This document shows positions 1 through 5,231 of a stretch of 5,231 nucleotides of DNA, in pieces. How positions within the stretch are numbered: the first letter of the stretch is position 1; every line of letters begins with the position of its first letter. The notes beneath the pieces were generated by a model that saw nothing but the letters and a program-made list of their open reading frames with translations, was not told the origin of the DNA and searched no databases. Position numbers and translations under genes: made by a program. Source of the DNA: an uncultured Eubacteriales bacterium (GTDB lineage: Bacteria > Bacillota > Clostridia > UBA1381 > UBA9506); assembly GCA_902478395.1 (NCBI GenBank), contig CABSKZ010000223.1, forward strand, positions 1 through 5,231, in the 5' to 3' direction.

Positions 1-10
1 CAGGCCAATG

Positions 11-54
11 AAAAGGGCACTTGTGCCCCGCCAGTAAAGGGTAGGGCTGTGCCC
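11..54. repeat. GGGCAC/GTGCCC hairpin cluster with alternative pairing
   Basis: GGGCAC at 15-20 is perfectly complementary to GTGCCC at 23-28. An identical second GTGCCC lies at 49-54, within a smaller GGGC-TGT-GCCC hairpin (44-47 with 51-54). The left arm can therefore pair with either right arm. Read on the minus strand, the first hairpin is followed by TTTT (complement of 11-14), which resembles a weak intrinsic terminator, but no minus-strand gene ends here within the window. It may belong to the 3' flank of a gene to the left. The structure is seen directly; its function is unknown. Confidence 0.4.
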
Positions 55-66
55 GAAAATGAAATA

Positions 67-95
67 CCCCCCGTTATACGGGGGGATATTTATTT
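67..95 (+). terminator. Possible rho-independent terminator of an upstream gene
   Basis: CCCCCCG (67-73), loop TTATA and CGGGGGG (79-85) form a perfect 7-bp GC stem, followed by a moderately T-rich tail (86-95, ATATTTATTT). The strong stem and short loop fit an intrinsic terminator for a plus-strand gene to the left of the window. The tail is interrupted by A residues, so efficiency is uncertain. On the minus strand the hairpin is followed by a similarly mixed T-rich run, so bidirectional activity is possible. Confidence 0.45.
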
Positions 96-116
96 GCCCG
101 GAAATCATCTGAAAAA

Positions 117-138
117 CGTTTCATCTGTAGATGAAACG
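117..138. promoter_or_regulatory. Perfect 22-bp inverted repeat, candidate operator
   Basis: CGTTTCATCT (117-126) and AGATGAAACG (129-138) are exact inverted copies separated by GT. The repeat ends 28 bp before the -35 box of the strong promoter at 167-195. No T-run follows on either strand, so a terminator is unlikely. The size and symmetry fit a binding site for a dimeric regulator such as a MarR, TetR, GntR or BlaI-like protein; I cannot assign the family. Its place upstream of the -35 box suits an activator site, a distal repressor site, or the operator of a divergent unit outside the window. The repeat is seen directly; the operator role is inferred. Confidence 0.5.
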
Positions 139-166
139 GCTTAATATCTGCCTGTGCATTTATAGG

Positions 167-195
167 TTGACAGTATGGGCCTGCTCAGATATAAT
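167..195 (+). promoter_or_regulatory. Consensus sigma-A (sigma-70) promoter of the SRPBCC gene
   Basis: TTGACA (167-172) and TATAAT (190-195) are both 6/6 matches to consensus, separated by exactly 17 bp. Transcription should start near 201-203, giving a leader of about 40 nt before the ATG at 243. A promoter this close to consensus should be strong when not repressed, which makes the upstream inverted repeat at 117-138 noteworthy. Confidence 0.9.
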
Positions 196-228
196 GAGGT
201 AAATGGTATTGATTCGTTAAACAAGGTT

Positions 229-234
229 AGGGAG
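229..234 (+). promoter_or_regulatory. Ribosome binding site of the SRPBCC gene
   Basis: AGGGAG at 229-234 lies 8 nt before the ATG at 243. This is close to the ideal spacing and supports that start. Confidence 0.8.
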
Positions 235-242
235 AATATTTT

Positions 243-650
243 ATGAGAAAATCAGAGATAACGGCGGAGTTCGATGCGGAGATAACAACGGTTTGGAACC
301 GGGTGACAGACAATGTGCACTACGAGTGGAGAAGCGATTTGGACAGAATAGTCCTTTCCGAAGGCGGTGAACGGTTCACAGAATATACGAAGGACGGATA
401 TGCGACGGAGTTTACCATTACAGTGAAGGAGTTCTGCAAACGTTATGAGTTTGACATGGAAAACAAGAATTTTTCTGGGCATTGGACCGGTATTTTTACG
501 GAACTGGAAGGCGGGAGAACCCGGATTGATTTCACGGAGGTATTGCACATGAAAAATCCGGTTATGGAACTGTTGTCCTACCTGTTTATGAATCTCAGAA
601 AGATGCAGAAGGCTTATGTGGATGACCTGCGCAAAGCACTGGGAGAATAA
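243..650 (+). CDS. SRPBCC (START/polyketide cyclase-like) family protein
   Basis: This is a complete 135-residue protein. SRPBCC proteins fold as a helix-grip with a deep hydrophobic cavity; members bind lipids, polyketides or other hydrophobic ligands, and many have no known function. The N-terminus (about residues 4-35) has the usual start of the family: a beta strand with F10, a helix with V17-W18, then W29-R30-S31. Alternating beta strands follow at about 35-102, including the G79-H80-W81-T82-G83 strand and the R92-T93-R94-I95 strand. A long C-terminal helix spans about 105-133. There is no signal peptide, membrane segment or HTH, so it is probably cytosolic. The length is near the usual 130-150 residues for a single-domain member. 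The start is supported by AGGGAG 8 nt upstream and a consensus promoter. It appears monocistronic and converges on the lyase operon. The fold assignment is fairly secure; the ligand and role cannot be predicted. Confidence 0.85.
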   Translation: MRKSEITAEFDAEITTVWNRVTDNVHYEWRSDLDRIVLSEGGERFTEYTKDGYATEFTITVKEFCKRYEFDMENKNFSGHWTGIFTELEGGRTRIDFTEVLHMKNPVMELLSYLFMNLRKMQKAYVDDLRKALGE

Positions 651-845
651 CGCAGTGGGCGAAAAAATGGTATATGAAAAAACGAAAGCTGCAGGACAAG
701 CTGTTGGTATCAATCGCGGCATCCCCATGCATTCAGACGTTTCGTCCCGAACGGATCAGGGTATGTACGAATATAAAGCCTGAACATGGAATACGCAGAT
801 ATGGAAGCGAATATGACATGAAGCGCACGTGAATGTCTCTTTATG
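651..845. other. Intergenic region without a convincing gene
   Basis: This stretch separates the SRPBCC gene from the convergent terminator. It holds no consensus promoter, RNA gene or strong hairpin that I can see. The only plus-strand reading frame of note is a 38-codon ORF (667-783) with no clear ribosome binding site, listed separately. It most likely serves as the 3' untranslated region of the SRPBCC transcript. Confidence 0.5.
667..783 (+). CDS. Doubtful 38-codon ORF downstream of the SRPBCC gene
   Basis: ATG at 667 reads 38 codons to TGA at 781-783. The peptide begins MVYEKTKAAGQAVGINRG and is hydrophilic, with no membrane segment, cysteine motif or recognised domain. It starts 16 nt after the SRPBCC stop codon, so it could be translated from the same mRNA. 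The nearest purine-rich stretch (GTGGGCG, about 655-661) is a poor Shine-Dalgarno sequence. A frame this short can arise by chance. It could also be a gene remnant. I do not recognise it. Confidence 0.15.
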   Translation: MVYEKTKAAGQAVGINRGIPMHSDVSSRTDQGMYEYKA

Positions 846-875
846 AAAAAGCCCCACCCGATTCGGGTGGGGCTT
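846..875 (-). terminator. Strong intrinsic terminator of the regulator-lyase operon
   Basis: A perfect 12-bp stem (849-860 with 864-875) closes a 3-nt loop and has a GC-rich core of CCCCACCCG/CGGGTGGGG. On the minus strand it is followed by an uninterrupted run of five T (complement of 846-850), the classical rho-independent layout. It begins only 2 nt after the lyase stop codon. On the plus strand the hairpin is followed by AATTATG, so it may also partly stop transcripts arriving from the SRPBCC gene, though with a poorer U-tract. Confidence 0.92.
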
Positions 876-877
876 AA

Positions 878-2740
878 TTATGCCTGTTGTAAAAGAACTT
901 TGATAAAAACGGATTTCGTGCCGGACAGGTGAAGGGCAAGCTTTCTTATTCCCGCATTGCTTTCCTGCCCGGAAATATGGGGGGAGCCAGGAAGCGGCGA
1001 CGCTGGCATCAATATAAACCGGGCGTCTGATGGGGAAAATAGTTTTAAAAGCACCTGTTTTCCTTTTTTTGTTAATAACGCCTCTTTCCCGTTGTCTGAT
1101 ATGGAACATTCCGCTTCAGTATGTGCGAACCAGTAAATTTCGTTTGCTGCACCGCTTTGCAGATCGTCACAAACTGTAAGTGTGCGGTTAATTTTATCTA
1201 GGGTAACTGTACGCCGCCACTCTACGGCACAGTTGCCGCAAGCGGCGGAAAGATCCGCTGTAGCGGTGGAACGATCGGAACCGAAGGTACAGCTATCAAT
1301 CCGGCAGTGTGCGTCCGGATTTTGGTCCGGCCCCGCGGCTGGATTCATTACCAGTGTATTATGACCTTCCGCGCGCATCCGGTACAGGTCCCAGCGGTTG
1401 ATATGCGCACCCGCCTCCGAATAGGTGATGTTTTCATTGCCCGGATCACAGAACCAGCGTTCGCCTAAAAAGTCCACGATGATGCTGCCCATGTCCAAAT
1501 GGGAATGGCACGCGTCGTTGTTCCCCGTGTGGAATCCGGCTGCGAGCGCGTCCGCATCCCACGAGGTACGCATGCTGACGGTTTCAGAGCCGCGGAAATA
1601 CCAGTCGCAGGGAAAATTGCATTTTTGTATGCCGTTCGGCTCATACCAAATCAGGTCATAGACGGAAGGGGACACGCGGCCGCCTGACAGCAGGTTCCGC
1701 CGGAAACCTCCAACCTCCGGCATTTGCAGGCGGGAGGAAAAGTAAAACATTTCCGGAATATCCGCGGCTGCGTTGATGCCGGAATCGTGGAAGTTGAACG
1801 TTCCCGCGGGTCCTGTCATAGCGATGGGATAGGCAACGGTTTGCTTCATCAGGGGCTGTTTGAAATAGCCGTATTCTGTCCCGAGCGCGCTTTCAAGTGC
1901 CGCCATGGATTTACAGAAATAGCTGAAAGCATAAGCCCAGTAGCCGACGCTTTCCTCGCTGCCGCCGTCGGGCAGGTATTGTAAAATGGTATAGGGAAGC
2001 CCTTTTAGGGCATATTCCATCAGGGCAAAGCTTCTCGCATCCGTGTCGGCCAATGCGAGCGCACCGCAGATTACACCGCCGTTGCAAACCATGTTCCAAT
2101 TACTGGAACAACGGGACCACCAGGCCTTTTTCTCCAGATGATTCAAAAAATCGGGGCCGATGCCGTTGGCCTCCCGGTAACCTTCCAGCGCTGGTAGGAG
2201 AGCCTTACTCCATAGTGCTTCCTCCAGGGCCTTTCGCCTCTTCTGGTCAAGATAGCCGTACAGCCAATCGTAAGTTATGGATACCGCGAAACATAACTCT
2301 GCCGTATTCAGATAATGCGCAGTTGACCAGTCAGGCATTTCCAGTATGGGACGGATTTCCTCCCAGAGGCGTTCCGCAAAGCGATCATCCTGGTCTGTCA
2401 GGTAGAACAGGCCAAGCAGCTCCGCCCGGTCCTTAACGTGCCGGATATGGAACAGGCGCGACCATGCAGGGTCAGAAAAATCCTCCGGAGGCAGCTTCTG
2501 CAGCGTCACAGCTTTCTTCCGCAGCGCGGCAAGCCAGCGGGCATACTCGGCGTCCGTTTCCGCCTGTTTATGTATTTTCCGCACGGTATCTTCCGTGACC
2601 AGCAAATATGGGTGTGCTTTTTTTGTTTCCTGATATTTTTTTTCTATGTCGATAGCAGACGGACGGAGAAACATCCGGTTTGCAAGCTCGTTATTCCAAA
2701 TGTAATTTCCGTAGGTGCCGTCTGGTGCGTCCTGCCACAT
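878..2740 (-). CDS. Heparinase II/III family polysaccharide lyase
   Basis: A 620-residue protein. Members cleave uronic-acid-containing polysaccharides or oligosaccharides (heparin/heparan sulfate, alginate and others) by beta-elimination. The N-terminal half (about 40-345) is the alpha-helical toroid, with the family-like stretches N214-W215-N216 to C219-N220-G221-G222 and P257-D258-G259-G260 to G266-Y267-W268. The C-terminal half (about 380-620) is the beta-sandwich with the hallmark G406-N407-N408-D409, H412, H414-L415-D416, G418-S419, followed by G459-H460-N461-T462. By family analogy Y267 and H412/H414 are the best candidates for catalytic or substrate-binding residues. There is no signal peptide or membrane segment, so it probably acts in the cytoplasm on imported oligosaccharides. 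The ATG at 2740 was chosen because AAAAGGA lies 9 nt upstream; an in-frame ATG at 2830 would overlap the regulator gene by 65 bp and add 30 residues not typical of the family. The gene follows the regulator by 25 bp and is co-transcribed. The substrate cannot be assigned. Confidence 0.9.
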   Translation of the reverse strand: MWQDAPDGTYGNYIWNNELANRMFLRPSAIDIEKKYQETKKAHPYLLVTEDTVRKIHKQAETDAEYARWLAALRKKAVTLQKLPPEDFSDPAWSRLFHIRHVKDRAELLGLFYLTDQDDRFAERLWEEIRPILEMPDWSTAHYLNTAELCFAVSITYDWLYGYLDQKRRKALEEALWSKALLPALEGYREANGIGPDFLNHLEKKAWWSRCSSNWNMVCNGGVICGALALADTDARSFALMEYALKGLPYTILQYLPDGGSEESVGYWAYAFSYFCKSMAALESALGTEYGYFKQPLMKQTVAYPIAMTGPAGTFNFHDSGINAAADIPEMFYFSSRLQMPEVGGFRRNLLSGGRVSPSVYDLIWYEPNGIQKCNFPCDWYFRGSETVSMRTSWDADALAAGFHTGNNDACHSHLDMGSIIVDFLGERWFCDPGNENITYSEAGAHINRWDLYRMRAEGHNTLVMNPAAGPDQNPDAHCRIDSCTFGSDRSTATADLSAACGNCAVEWRRTVTLDKINRTLTVCDDLQSGAANEIYWFAHTEAECSISDNGKEALLTKKGKQVLLKLFSPSDARFILMPASPLPGSPHISGQESNAGIRKLALHLSGTKSVFIKVLLQQA

Positions 2741-2749
2741 TGTAACACG

Positions 2750-2756
2750 TCCTTTT
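2750..2756 (-). promoter_or_regulatory. Ribosome binding site that sets the lyase start
   Basis: On the minus strand AAAAGGA (2756 down to 2750) sits 9 nt before the ATG at 2740, inside the 25-bp gap after the regulator stop codon. It favours this ATG over the upstream in-frame ATG at 2830. Confidence 0.75.
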
Positions 2757-2765
2757 CGTAATGTT

Positions 2766-5033
2766 TTATTGTTTATAATTTTTACTGATATATTGCCCTG
2801 GCGAAATCCCTTCGTAGCGCTTGAACACACGGATGAAGGTGTCGGAATTGTTAAAGCCGACCATTGCCGCCAGTTCTTTTATAGTGATATATTTATTGTC
2901 GTTGATAATCTCCTTTGCTTTTTTGATTCGGTAGATATTTAGGTAATCTTTAAAATTCTCACCGAAATTATTTTTAAACAGCGTGCTCAAATATGACGCG
3001 GACAGGTTGAACCGGCGGGAAATATCGGTCAGTGAAATGTCTTTTTGGTAGTTGAGCGCGATATATTCCATCAGATCTGCGGCAAAGGAGGTAGACTGCG
3101 TTTTTTTCTGAGAATCGATGCTGTCCATAATGGCGCTCAGCATCCAGAGCATGGTTTTTTTCAACTCTTCGCGCGTACGGCACAGCTTTATTTCTGTATA
3201 TATAGCGGTTCCTCCGCCAAATAAATCTTCCGCGCTTTTGTTTAGCTGCTGATTCAGCAGGCGGCTGATGGTAGCAGCTAATGCGAACTCCAGCCGTGAA
3301 AGTTGTTCTGGCGGGAGAGAACGGCGGTCGAAATTTTCCGTCAGAATTTGTTCAAGAATTTTTTCAACGCTGCTGCGCATAGTGTTGAGCGTATGGTCCA
3401 TGAGGTTAATTTCCAGTTCCAGCGGATAATAAAATTCTGATTGGGCTGCCTCGGGCATATCGCTCCGCAGCAGAATATTGTGCTGCGTGTTTGCCGCGCC
3501 GTTGTCCAGCATCAGATTTGCGGTGGAAAACGCCGTGTGGATGTTACCCAAACTACAGGTAATCTGGCTGACCGCGACAACTGCGGAAATGTTGAACGTA
3601 ATTTCAAGGTACGGCAATAATTTGCTTAAAATGGAAATTAGCCGTTCTTCCGCCGCGGCCTTAAAGATGACAGCGGTTCGTGTGGAACTTAGCGGCACCA
3701 ACTCGCACTGCATGTCTTTTCGCAGCGAATCACAAAGAATATTGTAAATATCAGCGGAGATATCTGCCGTAACAGAAACCGCATTGTCGCGGATGACGGC
3801 ATTTTCTGGTGAATCTGTCAGACGGTAGATCACCACGGAAATATCGCGCTTCATCCAATCCAGGCCGCCGTCTGCAAAGACGCGTTCATATTCCTGTTGA
3901 GAAAAAGAAAAGCCTTGCATCATGGAGCGGAGCAGATTGGTCTGCAGCAGGTTCTTTGACCGTTCCACATAGTGGTTTAAGCGGTTGTTTTCGTCATTTA
4001 ACGAGGACAGAATGTGCTCAATCGCTGAGAATTCGTCCCGTTCCAATCCGCTGCCGGAGGAAATGTGCGAAAGCAGCCGTTTCATGGGCGAATAGGTCTT
4101 TTTTGTCAGATAAGAAGCGGCAAATACACCAAGCGCGAGCAGAATACCTACAATTAAAATAGTGTTCAGAATAATTTTAGTACGCTCAATATCGTTTTGG
4201 CGGGACGGGGTGATATAGTAAAATTGCAGGTCGGACCGTTGGGACTGCATGAAGTGGTAATTGTAGTTTCCTATCTTTTCTTTTGAATAATCGAATTTAT
4301 TCCGGACCGGCGCAAGCTCGGATATCCGGCTCAATAATACGCCGGCGTCCCCGTTGCCATGTATCTGGTAATACAGCATCCTGTCAAGATAAAAAACGGC
4401 AACGCAGTTCCCGTCAAAGTCCAGCTTCGGGAGAGTGGCGTTTGTGTCCAGTATCAGGTAGCAGACCAGCTTCTGATTTAGCTGAAACACCTCGGACGAC
4501 ATCATCAGCGTGATGACATTTTCCTTTTCTTCTGTGGAGCCGGTCACGGCTGTCTGGTAGGAAAAGCGTTTTTCGTTCAAAGAAGCAAGGGCCGAACGGC
4601 CTACGTCGTCAGAGATGCCCACATCCTCCTTAAAAAACAGCGGGAGCGTCTTCGTACACTCAGGCGTGATGACGATATCGCAGTCCGGCTTGCCGACCGC
4701 GACTTGCAAGCCAGAGTCGCTGAAGCTTCCTGTGAGGGATTTTAATTCATCCATAATCGCGATCAGGTTCCCATAGTCAATTTCGGGCGAGCGCAAAAAA
4801 TTGCGGACGCTCTGCGACAACATAAGCTGGTTATAAATCCCGCTTCCGAGTGTCAGTTTCGCGTCAAAATTGTTTACCATCTGTTCCGTATAGTTTTTCT
4901 CGTTAATGCCTATTTTGTAATCAATGAAATATAAATTAGAGCTAAAATAAACGGATGCAATGACGACGGTGAAGAACAAAATAATAAGAATGTAAATACT
5001 TAGCAGCCGGTTGTAATACTTTCGCCTGGTCAA
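2766..5033 (-). CDS. Membrane-anchored AraC-family transcriptional regulator (YesS/YtdP type)
   Basis: A 755-residue one-component sensor-regulator. A short basic N-terminus (R3, R4, K5) leads into membrane segment 1 (about 11-30). An extracytoplasmic region of about 255 residues (31-287) is probably a Cache-like ligand sensor. Membrane segment 2 is at about 288-309, followed by a HAMP-like/coiled-coil linker beginning Y314-S315-P316 and running through about 365. A cytoplasmic region (about 366-640) precedes the C-terminal AraC DNA-binding domain (about 650-750). The first HTH is at 666-690. The second is at about 716-748, with the family signature I718-K719-E720-L721-A722, V725-G726-F727, F737-K738-R739 and S744-P745. 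Size and layout match B. subtilis YesS and YtdP (about 760-770 residues), which sit with carbohydrate-use genes. The TTG start is preceded by AAGGGGG at 8 nt; no ATG or GTG lies between it and the upstream in-frame stop, and the next Met (52) would delete membrane segment 1. It is first in an operon with the lyase, suggesting control of uronate-glycan use. The ligand is unknown. Confidence 0.92.
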   Translation of the reverse strand: MTRRKYYNRLLSIYILIILFFTVVIASVYFSSNLYFIDYKIGINEKNYTEQMVNNFDAKLTLGSGIYNQLMLSQSVRNFLRSPEIDYGNLIAIMDELKSLTGSFSDSGLQVAVGKPDCDIVITPECTKTLPLFFKEDVGISDDVGRSALASLNEKRFSYQTAVTGSTEEKENVITLMMSSEVFQLNQKLVCYLILDTNATLPKLDFDGNCVAVFYLDRMLYYQIHGNGDAGVLLSRISELAPVRNKFDYSKEKIGNYNYHFMQSQRSDLQFYYITPSRQNDIERTKIILNTILIVGILLALGVFAASYLTKKTYSPMKRLLSHISSGSGLERDEFSAIEHILSSLNDENNRLNHYVERSKNLLQTNLLRSMMQGFSFSQQEYERVFADGGLDWMKRDISVVIYRLTDSPENAVIRDNAVSVTADISADIYNILCDSLRKDMQCELVPLSSTRTAVIFKAAAEERLISILSKLLPYLEITFNISAVVAVSQITCSLGNIHTAFSTANLMLDNGAANTQHNILLRSDMPEAAQSEFYYPLELEINLMDHTLNTMRSSVEKILEQILTENFDRRSLPPEQLSRLEFALAATISRLLNQQLNKSAEDLFGGGTAIYTEIKLCRTREELKKTMLWMLSAIMDSIDSQKKTQSTSFAADLMEYIALNYQKDISLTDISRRFNLSASYLSTLFKNNFGENFKDYLNIYRIKKAKEIINDNKYITIKELAAMVGFNNSDTFIRVFKRYEGISPGQYISKNYKQ

Positions 5034-5041
5034 CCAAAGTT

Positions 5042-5048
5042 CCCCCTT
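5042..5048 (-). promoter_or_regulatory. Ribosome binding site supporting the TTG start
   Basis: On the minus strand AAGGGGG (5048 down to 5042) lies 8 nt before the TTG at 5033. This strong site makes the non-ATG start credible. Confidence 0.7.
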
Positions 5049-5080
5049 ATCTTCCGCACCGTGCTTTTTTACACAATATC

Positions 5081-5109
5081 ATTGTACCACAGGAGGATAG
5101 CAAAGTAAA
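5081..5109 (-). promoter_or_regulatory. Probable sigma-A promoter of the regulator-lyase operon
   Basis: On the minus strand TTTACT (5109 down to 5104, 4/6 to the -35 consensus) is separated by 17 bp from TACAAT (5086 down to 5081, 5/6 to the -10 consensus). The predicted start near 5074-5076 gives a leader of about 40 nt before the TTG. The weak -35 box is what one expects of a promoter needing an activator, possibly the AraC protein itself, but that is inference. Confidence 0.65.
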
Positions 5110-5231
5110 TCGACGATATTTTGATTTATCGGCATTTTATTTAATAGCAAGATAAGCAAAACCAGCTTTTTAGTTCGTTTTAAAAAATATCCGATCCATT
5201 CAAAATAAAAACGATTTACGCGGGAGAACAA
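5110..5231. other. AT-rich region upstream of the operon promoter
   Basis: No gene is visible here; it is the upstream control region of the minus-strand operon and runs off the window edge. It has A/T tracts (for example T6 with A4 around 5176-5187) and a short inverted repeat CGATA-N8-TATCG (5114-5131) just upstream of the -35 box. Such a region could bind the operon's own regulator or act as an UP-like element. No specific site can be assigned with confidence. Confidence 0.35.

Noticed and set aside
1..144. Plus-strand frame open from the left edge to TAA at 142-144 (47 codons), as a possible gene 3' end
   Set aside because: The translation is low in hydrophobic residues with no recognisable fold, it spans three perfect hairpins including a terminator-like one, and an open run of this length is not unlikely by chance. 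Sequence to the left would settle it.
203..220. Five-codon upstream ORF (ATG at 203) in the leader of the SRPBCC gene
   Set aside because: The predicted transcription start is about 201-203, so it would have no leader or ribosome binding site; probably chance.
252..728. 158-codon minus-strand ORF opposite the SRPBCC gene
   Set aside because: It is a shadow: the plus-strand frame has a consensus promoter, a ribosome binding site and a family-like protein, while this frame has low-complexity composition and no recognisable domain.
781..840. Quasi-repeated ATGGAA/ATGAAGCG units upstream of the terminator
   Set aside because: The similarity is too short and imperfect to call a repeat array.
1182..2436. 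Several plus-strand ORFs of 60-127 codons within the lyase gene
   Set aside because: They are antisense shadows of a well-supported lyase and show arginine/proline/serine-rich composition typical of spurious frames in GC-richer genes.
2741..2830. N-terminal extension of the lyase to the ATG at 2830
   Set aside because: It would overlap the regulator gene by 65 bp; the ATG at 2740 has a well-spaced AAAAGGA, and the extra 30 residues are neither a signal peptide nor family-like.
3478..4513. Plus-strand ORFs within the regulator gene
   Set aside because: They are antisense to a clear AraC-family protein, and none has a ribosome binding site or recognisable domain.

Overview
The window looks like chromosomal DNA of a low-to-mid GC Gram-positive bacterium, most likely a clostridial (Oscillospiraceae/Lachnospiraceae-like) or Paenibacillus-like Firmicute. 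The evidence is a membrane-anchored AraC regulator of the B. subtilis YesS/YtdP type, strong purine-rich ribosome binding sites, a textbook sigma-A promoter and a TTG start. The species cannot be named from the sequence. No rRNA, tRNA, CRISPR array, transposase or phage gene is visible.

Layout: positions 1-166 are a hairpin-rich intergenic stretch. It holds a GGGCAC/GTGCCC hairpin, a C6/G6 terminator-like hairpin and a perfect 10+2+10 inverted repeat. A fully consensus promoter (TTGACA, 17 bp, TATAAT) follows at 167-195 and drives one small plus-strand gene (243-650) for an SRPBCC/START-like protein of unknown ligand. About 200 bp of non-coding or doubtful sequence (651-845) leads to a strong intrinsic terminator (846-875) lying between two converging genes.

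The rest is a two-gene operon on the minus strand, transcribed from right to left. A promoter at 5081-5109 drives a 755-residue regulator with two membrane segments, an extracytoplasmic sensor region and a C-terminal AraC-type HTH (2766-5033). Twenty-five bases later comes a 620-residue heparinase II/III-family polysaccharide lyase with no signal peptide (878-2740), ending 2 nt before the terminator hairpin.

Inferred biology: the regulator probably senses an extracellular sugar or oligosaccharide, directly or through a binding protein. It would then activate nearby catabolic genes, including the lyase, which would cleave imported uronic-acid-containing oligosaccharides in the cytoplasm. The SRPBCC gene is convergent, has its own promoter and is probably functionally separate. 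I see no clear evidence of a wholly new system. The most unusual items are the pairing of a membrane AraC sensor with one cytoplasmic lyase and the palindrome upstream of the consensus promoter.
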